Below, one piece after another: positions 11,426 through 23,071 of a stretch of 64,000 nt of DNA (positions are counted from its first letter, which is position 1; each line of letters starts with the position of its first letter). The stretch is taken from positions 18,662,001 to 18,726,000 of the forward strand of contig OX344751.2 in the NCBI GenBank assembly GCA_947034885.2. Reading direction: 5' to 3'. The notes under the pieces were generated by a model, which saw nothing but the letters and a program-made list of their open reading frames with translations, ran no database searches and was not told the origin of the DNA. The stretch is from Thuidium tamariscinum. Lineage: Eukaryota; Streptophyta; Bryopsida; Hypnales; Thuidiaceae. The position numbers were made by a program, and so were the translations under genes.

Positions 11426-11625
11426 GTATCCAATGAATGATAAAGAATCTTTTTTGTAGGACACAAGTGCAACTATTCATCCTCAAAATTTTGTGTAGAA
11501 AAATGAGATGTTCTACAAAAATTTGACTTTCAATTAGTGCTTTTGGATATTTTTTAAACCAATGATTTCCATAGTACTAAAATGAAAGATTTTCATTGTC
11601 ACTAATCTGTCCTTTAAGGTTTGAG
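11426..11625 (+). mobile_element. Isolated right arm of a TTAA element (type H)
   Basis: The sequence from TATCCAATGAATGATAAAG to CTGTCCTTTAAGG resembles the right arm of the element at 22,904-27,959 and the arm at 47,162-47,350. The end is degenerate (GGTTTG rather than GGGTTAA). No matching left arm was found, so it is a decayed remnant. Confidence 0.5.
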
Positions 11626-13385
11626 AAAAGAAACAAAACATCCTATTGGAGGTCAAACTACTTTGATAGACCACCTCCCAATGTTTTACACAAAATTGAT
11701 AGGATGAATGTGTCCAATCTTGCTCCTAATTTAGGAATCCTTTGTCATTTATAGGAAACTAAGTATCATTGTCATGTTGCAAGGTTTATACTCAATGGAT
11801 ATTAGAGGTATTTGGAGGGTTACTTAAACTTGGTTTTTAAAGTCTCTTTAAAAATAGGCATCTTATAGCTCATTCATATGACCAACCACTCATGAGATTC
11901 GACTTTCATGAAGATCTTATAGGCATCTTCAAAGCCGTTTTTTGAGTGTTTTTTAATCAAATATTTCAATGCAAATACTACAAATTCAAAATGTACTTCA
12001 AACCTTAAATTTAAACCTACATCTTATTAAGAGAAAAAAAAGATACCAAGGAAGTTCATACGTAATTGAACAATAGAAGAGTTTTCTAGAAGATTCTTTG
12101 AAAACTCAAACCCTCAAGTTGGGTCTATTGTTTATTGGATAATCCTATAAAATTAGAGCCTATAGCCATGTAATTTGTATCAATTCATTTCATTGCAACT
12201 AAATTTGAGCTAGAATTTATCTATTTGAATTCATTGTTTGATGATGATATCACATGCCTTCTATGAATCATAAATTTTTTAATTTTATTGGTGATTTAAA
12301 ATTACTATGATTATTTAATAGAAAAAGTGAAGAAAATTCAAATCTAATTCAAAATTGTCTCAAAAGTTTGAAAACTTTTTCAAGATGTGTACTATAGTAG
12401 AGTAAACAAGATTTCTATGTCCAACTATAAGTAGAACATCTATAAATCATAGTACTCGGTCTAACATTCAATATATACTAAAATTATTAATTTAAAAAAA
12501 ATTCAAAAATTCAAGTTATAGATAAAATAGTCCAAACCACTTATTAAGTGTTTTTAAATTTATTTTTATATATAGTTGGGCTCAAATTTGTATTATGAAC
12601 AAAAAGATTGGAGTTGCTAAGATACACTAGAATGGCATCTTTTATAACCTATAGTATACAATTCCTAAATATTTTTGTAAATTCTTAAACAGTCCTATAA
12701 AAACTTTCTTGTATGTCTTAAAAAAAAGAATCTTCCACCAATAAAAAAAATGGATGAAAATATGCCATTGAACATCTTCTTGCAAACTTTTTGTCATCTG
12801 AAAATCACATTTGAGCTCCTTTGGCATTTTGTGGGAACCCCTAAAATGCACGAGAAAATGTTCTGTATCCATTGGATGACTTCACATAGGCCTATTGGAT
12901 GGGAGAAATCTAGTTTTCTCCAATTTGGAGAGAGGGAAGTGGTTTGAATGCATTTTTAGTGAATGAAATAAGATATTCCCTCATTGTGGTATATATTGAT
13001 TTATCTATAGGAAAAGGTCCTTGAACCATGGAAAGTATATTTTGGCAATTTCAAGCTCCTACTTCTTGATATGAATTTGAATCATAAATATGGTCTTTAT
13101 TCAATTTAAACCCAGTTCATGTTATAACTTGTCTTTTGGGTGGATAGTAAGGCAAGCATATCTACCTAAAAGACAATGAGGCAAACTTTTTATTTTATTA
13201 TCCACCCACCCACTATATATATATGCATATTTGTATTTTTAATGAGCATTTTCTCTACCAATCAATATGCAATATATCCAATATTTAGTACATATTCAAT
13301 ATGTATTCAATTTATTCAATATTGAGTATGTATTGAGTATTGAATATTCAATATATATTCAGAATTCAACATTAAATCAATGGCA
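11626..13385. other. AT-rich intergenic DNA, no gene seen
   Basis: No coding region is supported. Close to 13,260-13,375 there are many overlapping copies of TTCAATAT, TATTGAGTAT and their complements, giving a palindrome-rich stretch. Confidence 0.6.
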
Positions 13386-14338
13386 TTGACCCCTAAAGTC
13401 ATGAACTGCGTTTTTTGGCAACATAGAAATTTCGAGCAGCTCACTAGGAATGGAATTTTTTCTTTTAAAAAAAAATATATTACAAAACATGTGTTCAAGG
13501 AGTAGCTTTAAGGCCCAACCATTTTCAAAACTTTTGACTACACGGTTTTAAAGTTATGGCATGATACATTGTTTCCTTTGAACTGCGGGCAACCTGGGCA
13601 ACAAAATTAACTTCTTTAAAAATTATTTACTTAAGAAATAAAAATTTGAAATAGGTTTATTATATTTTTATCTATATGGAAAGATTTAAATTATTCCATT
13701 TCAATAAATGAGTCAAAAGTTATAAGGAATCTTAGTTTGGAATAGTTTCCGAGTAGTTATAGAATTTCTATTCTACAAAAAGGTTTGAAATTCTTTTTTT
13801 AATTCAAATTTTTAATATTTTTGAAAAAAAACTAAAGCATTTGGTGAAGATTTTTAATTACAATATTTTAACCATTGGGATTTTCATTTTTCATTTTTAT
13901 AACTAAATTGTTCACAATTTAGTATTTTCAAGCATTGTTTACTTCTTTCTACTTACTATTTTTTTCCTATATGTTGTACAATTCCAAATGATTTGAATTT
14001 TTTTGACCATATAGCTAACTTGAATTTTAAAATGAATTTAAAGAATAACCATCAATTTGAGTACTTTTTCATACAAATGTGACCTTCTGAAGTGCAGCTA
14101 CTCGGATTTTTGCAGGGATAAAAAAAAGACTTTTGCTAGTTCAAATGTTAATGTCTTGCAATCTACACGGTGAAAGTTTCTGAAATTTTTTCTACATCTT
14201 TTCAAACCACCTAACTACAAGATCCTACGGTTAAATATGTCAAAAAATGTTTTTTTTCAAAAAAATTGCACTTGTACTAGAAAACACAATTTTGTAGTGA
14301 TTTTGGTGGAAACATAGTCAAAAACCTTTAGGGGTTAA
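13386..14338 (+). mobile_element. piggyBac-like non-autonomous element (copy D)
   Basis: The right end CCTTTAGGGGTTAA is intact. The left end reads TTGACCCCTAAAG, so the left TTAA has changed to TTGA. The interior is nearly collinear with 4,378-5,338, including the long shared stretch 13,850-14,338. No ORF of significance is present. Good similarity over almost the full length shows that these two are copies of one element. Confidence 0.72.
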
Positions 14339-15526
14339 GTAAGGTTTCAATTTGTTTTTTTATTTTTTATTTCAAATCAATGGCTAGGAAATTTACGGGT
14401 TTGTTTGGTAGAAGGTGGTGCCATCTTTTAAGTAAATAGTAAATTAAGTCAATGAAGTGTAGTTTCTTCTCAAAATTGAAGACTCTAAAAAATCCTAATA
14501 TTAAATCTTTTTATGCAATTTTAATAATAGACCTATAAGCACAATCTCTTTACTATTTGTTTAATGAAAATGCATGACAAATATTTTTATACATACTATG
14601 ATTATCTACATTGTCATGCAATTCCACAAAAAAACTAAATTATTTAAAATATTTATGGCACATATAAAAACCTTGTAAGTCATTCCTAAAAATATTTTAA
14701 ACATTTTAAGAATATATGGTCATAAAATGAAAATATATAGAAAAAAAACTTTGAAGTTTATTCTAGTGGTCATAGGTCCATCTTTTGAAGGTTTACCTAT
14801 AATCTATGGTGGCCTCCACAAAGATAAACAAAGGCTCCTAGTAGGCAATGCATTTGGCATATCAATCATTATCTTCCTTTTAAGCTAAAATTCTTCTTCC
14901 CAAATTCTCAGATGAAGGATATAATTTATTTCTATTTTTATTTCATTTTCATTTTCATTTTCATTTTTACTTTTGTTGTTATTTTCTTAAAATTTCAATT
15001 TCAATTTAACTTTTTATATATTTGTATTTGTATACATATTTATAATTATTTTTGTTTTATTTTTTAACTTCTTTTTAATTAATTTAAATTTCATTTTCAT
15101 TTCATTTTAAAATTTTAAAATTCTATTCTTACAAATTTTAAATTAAAAAATAATTCTCTATTTTTTAAATTTAAATTTTGAAAAAGAAATTTACCCGGGT
15201 TTCCATTTCATTTTTTTGAAGCCGAGGATGCCAAATATAGGGCACGAGTATAGGTAAAGAGCCCAAATTTCGAAATTCCCCCTTTCCAAATGGTGATACC
15301 ATCCAACCCATCGGTGCCACGAGAGTATATTCGTCTTCCTCATATAGTAGAACAGTACTGTAGATCAAGGCCATCCAAATTGGAAATTAAATCTCTTTAT
15401 TTGTGTCAAAAATAAAATAAAACAAAACTACTGTAAATTTGTTCATTTTCCAACTTATATTCCATTGTTGTCTTAGAATTATATATAAATATAAGTTGGA
15501 CAAAATCTATACCTTAAGATATGTAA
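14339..15526. other. Very AT-rich DNA, no gene seen
   Basis: It contains simple (TTTCA)n/(TTTTA)n-type stretches around 14,935-15,130. No coding signal was seen. Confidence 0.6.
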
Positions 15527-15644
15527 GGGCAAAACACCCATTCCCGTCCATGTATCCATTCCCGTCTATATGTAGCAGGGGTACACATTTTTCAAAGAAA
15601 AATGTGCACCCCTGCTACATATGGACGGGAATGGGTGTTCCCAC
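15527..15644. repeat. Near-perfect short hairpin (~110 bp foldback)
   Basis: The left arm from AACACCCATTCCCGTCC to ACACATTTTTC pairs with the right arm GAAAAATGTGCACCCCTG... up to ATGGGTGTT, with a 3-nt loop around 15,593-15,595. The left arm carries an extra ~18 nt that repeats its own CCATTCCCGTC. The stretch AAGGGCAAAACACCCATTCC at its left edge recurs at about 20,127. It is probably a tiny foldback transposon; a hairpin RNA source is an alternative. Confidence 0.7.
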
Positions 15645-15649
15645 CTTCG

Positions 15650-15775
15650 TTTGTCTTGTTTTGTTTGTTTTGTTCATCACATTGAGATCTCCCAACCCGT
15701 GCATCCCCCAATTACATGCTTGGTATTGTTGGAAAGCTCTCGGCAAGGAGGGGTGCACATGCTTCGTTTTTATCA
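15650..15775 (-). mobile_element. Retroposon-like repeat, fragment (copy R1)
   Basis: It begins with TTTTGTTTGTTTTGTTCATC and runs through GAGATCTCCCAACCCGTGCA to AAGGAGGGGTGCACATGC. The same blocks recur at 48,063-48,618 (same orientation) and, inverted, at 19,028-19,200 and 21,693-22,142. Read on the minus strand it ends in an ACAA-rich tail. This copy lacks the 5' part. Confidence 0.6.
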
Positions 15776-16884
15776 TTCACTTTATCAAAAAGGAGAAGAA
15801 ACATTTTCAACATTTATAGATCATCTCTTCTATTTTTTTTCTTTTTGTATTAGCCAAAAAACAATAAAGTTGAGGTCAACATACTTTGCATGAATGGAGT
15901 GTCAAAGTGACTTTTATGATTTTTTTTGTATCAAATTCCACATATAATAAGAAATCACATTATGATTTCTTTCAAAATACAACCATATTATGTCATCATT
16001 GACTTCATAGTATGTAAATATGGTACAATAATTTGCTATTAAGATAATTTGATGTCAATTCCTCTATGCCAACTTAGTAACAAAGTGATTGGAAAAAGGA
16101 CCCTTAAATGGCCTCTATTGGAAAAATGGCATTTTGGTAATCTAGCCTAACTTTTCTAATGTTACTTCTATACACCAATATAGAATTATGCACTAACTTT
16201 AGAGCTTGGACATCTATATAACCAAGATTATATTTTATTCTATTTATTTTAGGTTGCATAGACTTGTGATGTTGTTTTTTCATCAATGGATTCAAATGAA
16301 TTGAGTTCAAGTAGGTTGAATTCAAATGTATTGAAGTTGAAGCATTCTGTAACATTCATGTAGTGCAATAGAAGTGTTGCTTTTTCATGAGTGTTTAGGA
16401 TATTTTCTTAACCTCCCCTAACTAAAGTGTCATCTTTAATTACACATGCAAATTCAAGATTTGCAAAGTTTATCATGCATAGAAAAAGAAAAATTCTTTT
16501 GTTTTTGTTTGGGGTATATCTATCCTATCAATTTGACTTTGTGGAACAGATTTTGCATCCAACCCACATAATAGAGGAGAGTAGTTGAGTTGGTTTTAAA
16601 GAAGATCACCCAATCCTAATTAGGTTCCCATTTCTGCAACTTAGGTTGTTCAATTTCCAATTAGGTTAAGTGTAGGTGACAACTCATACAAAGTAGAACC
16701 CTCAAGAGCAACAAAAATATCTAATAGGTGTACATTAAGACATACAATGATCACAACATACACTTAGAAAGCCTTATATTGATTTTGCATCCATCCTCTA
16801 GTTGGAAATAGGTTTGCCTGCATATCACAAATGGAGCAAACAAAATCTTCATGAGAAAAATTTCATGTTTATTTTATTATTAAA
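15776..16884. other. AT-rich intergenic DNA, no gene seen
   Basis: No ORF with recognisable content, RNA gene or clear element boundary was identified. Confidence 0.55.
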
Positions 16885-17560
16885 CCTTAATATTTATGTG
16901 AGTGCTGTACGGATGCAGAGGAGGAGACCCCTACACATAGATTTTATGGTTGTCACCAAGCGCAGATGGTTTGGGACTATGCTCAATCAATAGTGCACCA
17001 TGTTCGGGGGAATCAAGCAGGAACTCATGCTCGCCGAGCTATCACGCAGTGTATTTTCGGAGCTTCTCTCCCCCGACAATTTCAAGAAGTTAAAACCTTG
17101 TGGTCCTTGCTACGGGGTCACGCGTTATGGACGATATGGATTGCTAGGAATAGTAAGGTGTTTGCCAACAACACGTGGCCAAAGGAACATCTGCAACAAC
17201 TGTTGTGGGATGCTACTCTGGATTCAGGTAGGGCAGCTCTTCTGAAAACGACGATCAAGGTGAGAGTTAACTCTCCTCAGGCTAGTAGATCCCGAGCTAA
17301 GTTCGAGAGCATTTGGCTCCAGTCATCCGTCATCGCCTGTAAAAGGGAAAATGACGAGATTGTGTGGAATAGGATCAGACCCCCAGAGTGTAGCTTTACC
17401 TAGGCTGGTCGGCGTCTAGCTTTGGCTGTCGACCTGGGCTTTCACTTTTCGTTTCCGGCCTACCGGCCTGGATTTGTATGTTGACCGGTTCTTAATGCAA
17501 TGGGCTCTGCCCAGTTGTTCAAAAAAAAAACAAAAAAAAACAAAACCCCTTAATATTTAT
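16885..17560 (+). mobile_element. 5'-truncated LINE with 13-bp target site duplication
   Basis: Identical 13-bp direct repeats CCTTAATATTTAT lie at 16,885-16,897 and 17,548-17,560. Between them is about 650 bp ending in an A-rich tail (from about 17,520) preceded by AATGGGCTCTGCCCAGTTG, which resembles plant LINE 3' ends. The inside encodes the C-terminal zinc-binding region of a plant non-LTR reverse transcriptase. Tail, truncation and duplication together are diagnostic of target-primed insertion. Confidence 0.85.
16897..17403 (+). pseudogene. LINE reverse-transcriptase C-terminal zinc-binding region (truncated)
   Basis: The frame that includes the tgt at 16,897 is open for 168 codons to a TAG at 17,401-17,403. 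It begins CECCTDAEEETPTHRFYGC and continues HQAQMVWDYAQ. The spacing C-x2-C...H-x-F-x2-C matches the zf-RVT domain at the end of plant LINE ORF2. A W-x3-W-IW-x-ARN-x-KVF motif follows (LWTIWIARNSKVF). The first 80-90% of ORF2 is absent because the insertion is 5'-truncated. It has no start of its own and is presumably not expressed. The remaining frame is intact, so the insertion is fairly young. Confidence 0.8.
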
Positions 17561-17791
17561 TATGCATTTTGGAATCCCTCTTCAATCTATTTCTCTACAC
17601 GAGAAAATATTTTCCTGAATGTCCCCTATGCCGCAGATAGGCTGAATTGCTTGACTGATTGGACATGGGTGATCATCTTTGATATGGGTAAATGACATCC
17701 TACGTTCCAGAGTGGTTACTTTTGCTTTTTCGGACAACTTTATTCCATAGCGCAAATGGAATAATCTAAACTAATGAGATTGTGTTACTGT

Positions 17792-18097
17792 TAAGGTAGG
17801 ATGCTCTAAAAGCAAACATGTTTCTAAAAGCGACCATGTCACAGTGGTAGATTTTGGTTTTTGCAATGAACTACAGTTGTATATTTCAGCAAGTGGTCAC
17901 TTTTAGAGCACACTGCGTTTGAACTTTGAAAATTCATAACTAATTCTACACAAGTCCAAAAAAGATGAAACAACTTGGGTTAGATGCCAATTCCATTTTC
18001 CTTCCTATGAAAATTTATTGAAAATTTATTTAAGGAGTTCAGCTTCCCCCAAAGGCAATCAGCTCTTAAGTGGTCACTTTTAGAGCAGTCTACCATA
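17792..18097 (+). mobile_element. Tigger/pogo-like MITE (306 bp), copy 1 of a young pair
   Basis: TA at 17,792-17,793 and 18,096-18,097. The inverted ends are AGGTAGGATGCTCTAAAAGC and the reverse complement of CTTTTAGAGCAGTCTACCA. It is collinear with 59,232-59,538 over the full length with roughly 20 differences by eye; many of these are A/G or C/T changes at former CG sites. An inner partial copy of the terminal motif (CTAAAAGCGACCATG) follows the left end. Confidence 0.82.
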
Positions 18098-18595
18098 ATG
18101 CCATTTAGCTGTGCTGGCTGCCTGTGCTGACAATTTCTCTCCTTCAAATTTTACTCAAATTTTTACTAAAAACCTGGTTCAAATAAAATAAATAACTGGC
18201 TGAACTGCAATTCTGATTGGCCTATTTTATAGGAGTATAAATATTCATAATAGTAATTATAATTTCAGGGGTCCTTCGACTGATTTGTTCAGTGAGTTGG
18301 GGATTTGAAGGTGTGCATGAGGAAATTCAAAAATGAGCGCCATCCACCTCGCTTTGTGTGCCCCAACGTGAGGAGGTCCCTTTTCAGGAGATAACTTAGG
18401 TTACGTAAGATAAGTGTGCGCCCCAACGTTTCAAATTTAAACCCTTTTAATTACGTGCAGTAAACCTGCCATTTACCGGACAGATTTACAGTAAGCACCG
18501 GATAGCCAAAGTTCCCATAACCTATCAGGAACCGCATAGGACACCCCTCCTGGCCTCTTCATGCCAACATTTGCAATCTTAGGGATGTTTCACAC
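18098..18595. other. Intergenic DNA, no gene seen
   Basis: It contains a GC-richer stretch (about 18,300-18,560) with GTGTGCCCCAACGT/GTGCGCCCCAACGT repeated at about 18,356 and 18,416. No ORF is supported. Confidence 0.5.
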
Positions 18596-18846
18596 TAAGG
18601 TAGGTACACCCAAAAGCGCCACTTATTCATACTGAGCCTAGTTCCTGCTATTAATTAGTTCAAATTTTTATGTAGTCTTGTTGGAAAGTGAAAGCATGTT
18701 CCAACACACCAAAGAACACAGGATTTGGATACCATCTGTTTCTGAAAGCGCCATCTACAGTCTATGAAAATGACTGATTTCGAAAATGTCTGTGCATTGT
18801 AGATGGCGCTTTTAGGAACTGGGCACTTTTGGGTGTACCTACTTTA
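18596..18846 (+). mobile_element. Tigger/pogo-like MITE (~250 bp), type 2
   Basis: TA at 18,596-18,597 and 18,845-18,846. The inverted ends are AGGTAGGTACACCCAAAAGC and the reverse complement of CTTTTGGGTGTACCTACTT. The interior resembles 11,151-11,425. The two copies are clearly diverged, which suggests they are older than the 17,792/59,232 pair. Confidence 0.75.
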
Positions 18847-19027
18847 TGGCTATCGAAGTTGAGAGGCCATTGATTCTACTAATCAAATTTTGGAAACCAT
18901 GATTTCCACCAATCAGATTTGAGAAAACCATGGCCTCTCGACTTGGACAACCATAATGTGAAACACCCCTTAGTTCTTCTTAGATTGTGGGGGTAAATGG
19001 CAAGAAATAAATTTTCATGAGATTCTA

Positions 19028-19200
19028 GTCTTACTAGTGTGCCTTGTGCTGTTGCCACACCCAAAATCGTAGTAAAATAATTTTTCAAAGTCTTGTCGAG
19101 GGCTTTCTCACAAGATCAAGAACATGACTAGATGACGCATCGTGCAAGAGATCTCAATGTGAAAAACAAACCAACAAACCAACAAACCAACAAACAACAT
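19028..19200 (+). mobile_element. Retroposon-like repeat with ACAA-rich tail (copy R2)
   Basis: It starts TTACTAGTGTGCCTTGTG, contains the core GTCGAGGGCTTTCTCACAAGATC and GAGATCTCAATGTGA, and ends in AAACAAACCAACAAACCAAC. Start, core and tail match 21,693-22,142 and the inverse of 48,063-48,618. The core is a single unit here, against two or three in the other copies. Confidence 0.65.
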
Positions 19201-19203
19201 GTC

Positions 19204-19757
19204 TTAACCCCAAAATGCTCCAACATCCATTTTTTGAATGACGTACAAATTAAATGTCAAATTTCTTTATCATTACAATTTGGATGAAAGTCATCCTAAT
19301 TGTTAGGGATAAATTATGAAGTTGTTGTCCTATCCAAGGGTTGGATTTGCTATTACTAGACTACATATTTTTGTGAAATTACAAATGTGGAAGTATATCA
19401 AGCGGTTGACTAAGCCATTTTTGCATTGACTTTAGTTCAAATATGGAATTGCAAATATGAGGTTATAGAATCAAACAACACAAGAATTCCAAAAAATCAC
19501 CATGTCAAGAGAACCTCATTGCAAAACCATTCCAACAAAATTTACTCAAAAAATGAAAATATTGTGCTTGTAATTGAATTTTAGAATGAATTTTGAAATT
19601 TTACTTTTAATATTTACTGAATCAAATTATATGGATAGAATCTAGGATTCAAACCCTACAACTTTTGTTTGCATCTCAATACCAAAATATTCTTTCAAAT
19701 AATACTTCATGATGATTTTTTTTAAAACCATTATTTTTTGAGATGCTTAGGGGATAA
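19204..19757 (+). mobile_element. TTAA element, subfamily 2 (copy 1)
   Basis: It begins TTAACCCCAAAATGCTCC and ends GCTTAGGGGATAA, a one-base change from TTAA. The body is similar over most of its length to 52,449-53,286 (for example GGATGAAAGTCATCCTAATT and TTCAAATAATACTTCATGATG), and that copy carries an insertion absent here. It is non-autonomous. Confidence 0.65.
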
Positions 19758-20692
19758 GGTATAAATTGCTTTTAAATTGCAATAAAATTTGTAAGAAGAA
19801 ACCATCTTGCATTTTTTTTCCAAAGAAAAATTTTAAGATGACATTTAATAATTGCAACAAATTTCAAAGCATTCAAGTCTCTACTTTATTGTTGAGAAGT
19901 GCTTGAAATTTGCCTATGCAATGATTGACATGTTTATTCTACTTCTAAAAAGTAAATTTCAAAATATTAGGGCAATTTTACATTGGAGTCTAGGACTAAT
20001 GTCTCCTCAACACAAAAAATAAATAAAAATAGAACCAGCAATCTCATTGTTTTTTGAAAATGGGAGCATTTCATACCTTTGTTAACGAGAATGTTCAAAT
20101 TCTTTAATTCTTTTTGGCTTAGATTTAAGGGCAAAACACCCATTCCCGCACCTGTTCCTTGGAATGGACCATAGATTCACCCAATTGTGTGAGTAGATTT
20201 TCCTTAATGTGTTCGCCACATGTGTAAATATAATTAGCTAACACAGTTGAAGGACACATAGGAGAATTTGGTTGGCTGAGTGTTGATTTTCGCATGGTTC
20301 AGTTTTCGAGGCACCTACTGGACGGTTTCACAAGTCTAGGGAGCCAACACTTTCAAAATTTGTGAAAATTACATATTGTATCGGAAAAATCTTTTTCTTT
20401 TTGAATATTCATGATTTTCACTCACTAATACTAGAGAATATCATTTTTAGAAAACACTACCTCCAACTATGCTGAATTCCTCATTTGCACGGTTTTGGGT
20501 GTTTCCACTGTAAGTGTAAAAGTACTCATGAAGAGAGAAGAGAACTAAATCTATTTTTTTATATTACAAAATTAGCATACTTCAAACTTAAAACAACATT
20601 TTAGACATTTTGTAACATTTGGATGATTTTAGGAGGGACTATGGGGTGGAAAGAGCTATTTGGGGGGAGGAGATGGTTTACTTGAATGTATA
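19758..20692. other. AT-rich intergenic DNA, no gene seen
   Basis: The only notable item is the sequence around 20,127 (AAGGGCAAAACACCCATTCC), shared with the left edge of the hairpin at 15,527. Confidence 0.5.
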
Positions 20693-21622
20693 TTAACTCC
20701 TAAAGGACCAAAGTGCCTTTTTGGCAACATAGTGATTTTGGGCAGGTATGTGTGACTAGAGATTTTTTTGTTTACACTCTAAATTTTAATAAAAGGTGCG
20801 GACAAGGAGTATCTTTAAAGCCCAACAATTTTTGTGACTTTTGACTACATTGTTGAAAAGTTATCATATGATATGTTGTTTGTTTCTCAACTTAGGCAAT
20901 TCGGGTAGATCAGAAAAAATCACTTTTTTTGGAAACCAAAATTTGAAATTGGTTTTATAGATTTATATATATGTGAAAAGCTTTGAATAATTCCATTGGA
21001 TTAATGAGTCAAAAGTTACAAAGAGTTTTAGTTTGCAGGTAAATATGGATTCTCTACTCTAAAATAAACTTTGAAGTCCTTTATTATACTCAATTTTCAA
21101 TATTTTTGAAAACAAAAACAAAAACATTGGGTGTAGATTGTTTATTACAACATTTGAACCATTGAGATTGGCATTTTTCAATTCTATAAATAAATTGTTA
21201 ACAATTAAATATTTTGAATCATTCTCTACTTCTTTCTACTTACTATTTTTTTTGTACATGTTGTACAATTCAAATGATTTGAAATTTTTTGAGCATGTAG
21301 CCAACTTAAATTGCAGAATGAATCCAAAGAGTCACGACCATTTTGAACATTTTCATACAAATGTGGCCTTCTAAAGTGCAGTTGCCCGTATTTTTGCAAT
21401 GGTAATAAAATGATTTTTGTCACTTCAAATACTAATATCTTGCAATCTTCACACTAAAACTTTCTGAAATTTTTTCCATATTTTCTCAAACTAGTTCAAT
21501 AAAAGATCCCATGGTTGTATTATTCAAAAAATATTTTTTTTCTAAAATTTAGTAGTTGTCCTAAAAATGACAGTTTTGGAGCAGTTTTGGTAAAAACATA
21601 GTCAAAAACCTTTAGGGGTTAA
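20693..21622 (+). mobile_element. piggyBac-like non-autonomous element (copy E)
   Basis: TTAA at 20,693-20,696 and 21,619-21,622, with ends CTCCTAAAGG and CCTTTAGGGG. It is collinear with copies C and D but more diverged. Shared blocks include CTTTTTGGCAACATAG near the left end and AAAACATAGTCAAAAACC at the right end. No transposase. Confidence 0.7.
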
Positions 21623-21692
21623 GTGAATATCATTGAATGTTCTCTAAATAATGTATTAGTGACCTTTGAAAAGAAAAAGATCATTGATTTAA

Positions 21693-22142
21693 AGATTACT
21701 AGTGTGCCCTGTGTGGTTGCCATAGCCAAAACTAAAATAAAAGTAATTTCCTAATTTTTTAGTGCATTAAAATTTTGAAATCCAATCATTTTCTCTCTAT
21801 TAGTCCAAATTTAACTTCAGAAGTCAATAATTTTCACACCGTAGGTCAAAACACCACGAAACAAAGCCTAGGCCCCCTCCTTGCCAAGAGCTTTCCAACG
21901 ATAGCAAACACATGATTAAAGGACTCATGGTCCGGGAAAACAATAGAATAAATAATTTTCTAATTTTTTTAATGTATAGAAACTTCAAAATTCAATAACT
22001 TTCACGCCGTAGGTTGGAACACCATGAATCAAAGCCCGTGCACCCCTCCTCGCCGAGGGCTTTCTGACGGTACCAAACACGCGCCCGGGGGACTCACGGT
22101 CCGGGAGATCTCAACATAACAAACATCCAAACAAACAAACAG
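21693..22142 (+). mobile_element. Retroposon-like repeat, dimeric (copy R3)
   Basis: It starts ATTACTAGTGTGCCCTGTGT. Two tandem units follow, each with AAATTT-TGAAATCCAATCA/AAACTTCAAAATTCAATAA, CACCGTAGGT-AAACACCA/CGCCGTAGGTTGGAACACCA, AGCCTAGGCCCCCTCCTTGCCAAGAG or its variant, and CTCATGGTCCGGG/CTCACGGTCCGGG. The end is GAGATCTCAACATAACAAAC followed by CAAACAAACAAAC. The organisation equals that of 48,063-48,618 read in reverse. Confidence 0.68.
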
Positions 22143-22903
22143 CGTATCTTCATAGGGGGATACTTGTATTGCCATTTGGCTTCTCTTATCTATATTCTTA
22201 ATGTGAATTATATTTATAATATAATAATTAGGTAAGAGAATTTTTTTTTCATATTGTTTTCAACACAACACATATTATTCTTTCAAATGCACTTTTTTTT
22301 GGATAGAAACCATAATTTTGACTAAAAAAAATTCATATGTTAAATAAAGAAATTGTATCTTTGATGAATTTTTAAAGTTATATCTTCAAAATTCATTTGA
22401 AGAGAATCCAAAAATACTTGTATAATTTTGACCATACAGATACTTCCTACATTTTGTGCTTCACATTATCTTCTTTGATACTAACTTCAAAAAAGTTATA
22501 GAACTTACATTTTTATAACACATTTGTGTTTTGACCTAACCCCTTGGACTTTTAGGGGTTAAATGGATGTGAGCAGTTTCGGTAGCAATGACAGGGTGCA
22601 CTGGGTTACGAGTATTGAGACCGAGGAGGTTTTACAACGTGAGCAGGCTCCCTGCTTGGAGATTAGAGAGAGACACAAAGTCAGAGCATTCACAAGCCAC
22701 TTGCATCGACCCCAACAAAGGTCATATGAGAATTTCTTCCGAGTATTGTACCTGATTTGATGTCAAACAAGCTTGAGATGTTGCACAAGGGCAATTTCCC
22801 CCATTGCCCACCACAACTTTCATACATACAATGCCCAGGGTGAGCACAGCCTCTTCCACATCATGACGTCTAATTTTTACATAATAAAACTTGTCGTTCC
22901 TTC
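22143..22903. other. Intergenic DNA with a solo TTAA-element end; no gene assigned
   Basis: The sequence ending GGACTTTTAGGGGTTAA at 22,562 looks like the right end of another TTAA element whose left end I cannot place. A 65-codon ORF at 22,563-22,760 follows but resembles nothing I know and is probably chance. Confidence 0.5.
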
Positions 22904-23071
22904 TTAACCCTTAAAGGACAAACAAGTGACCGTGGAAAATGATGCATTTTGATATTGTGTGAAGCATTGGTATATGAAATTTGAAAAGCACTCATTACAA
23001 GTCAAAGCTCTAGAGAAAATTTCTCCTTTTCACTCCTATAACCGGAGATGAATACTTGTATTTTCATTTTG

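Noticed and set aside
19150-19200. Regular AAACAAACC repeats considered as a short CRISPR-like array
   Set aside because: There are no spacers, the genome is eukaryotic, and the stretch is the simple-sequence tail of a retroposon-like repeat.
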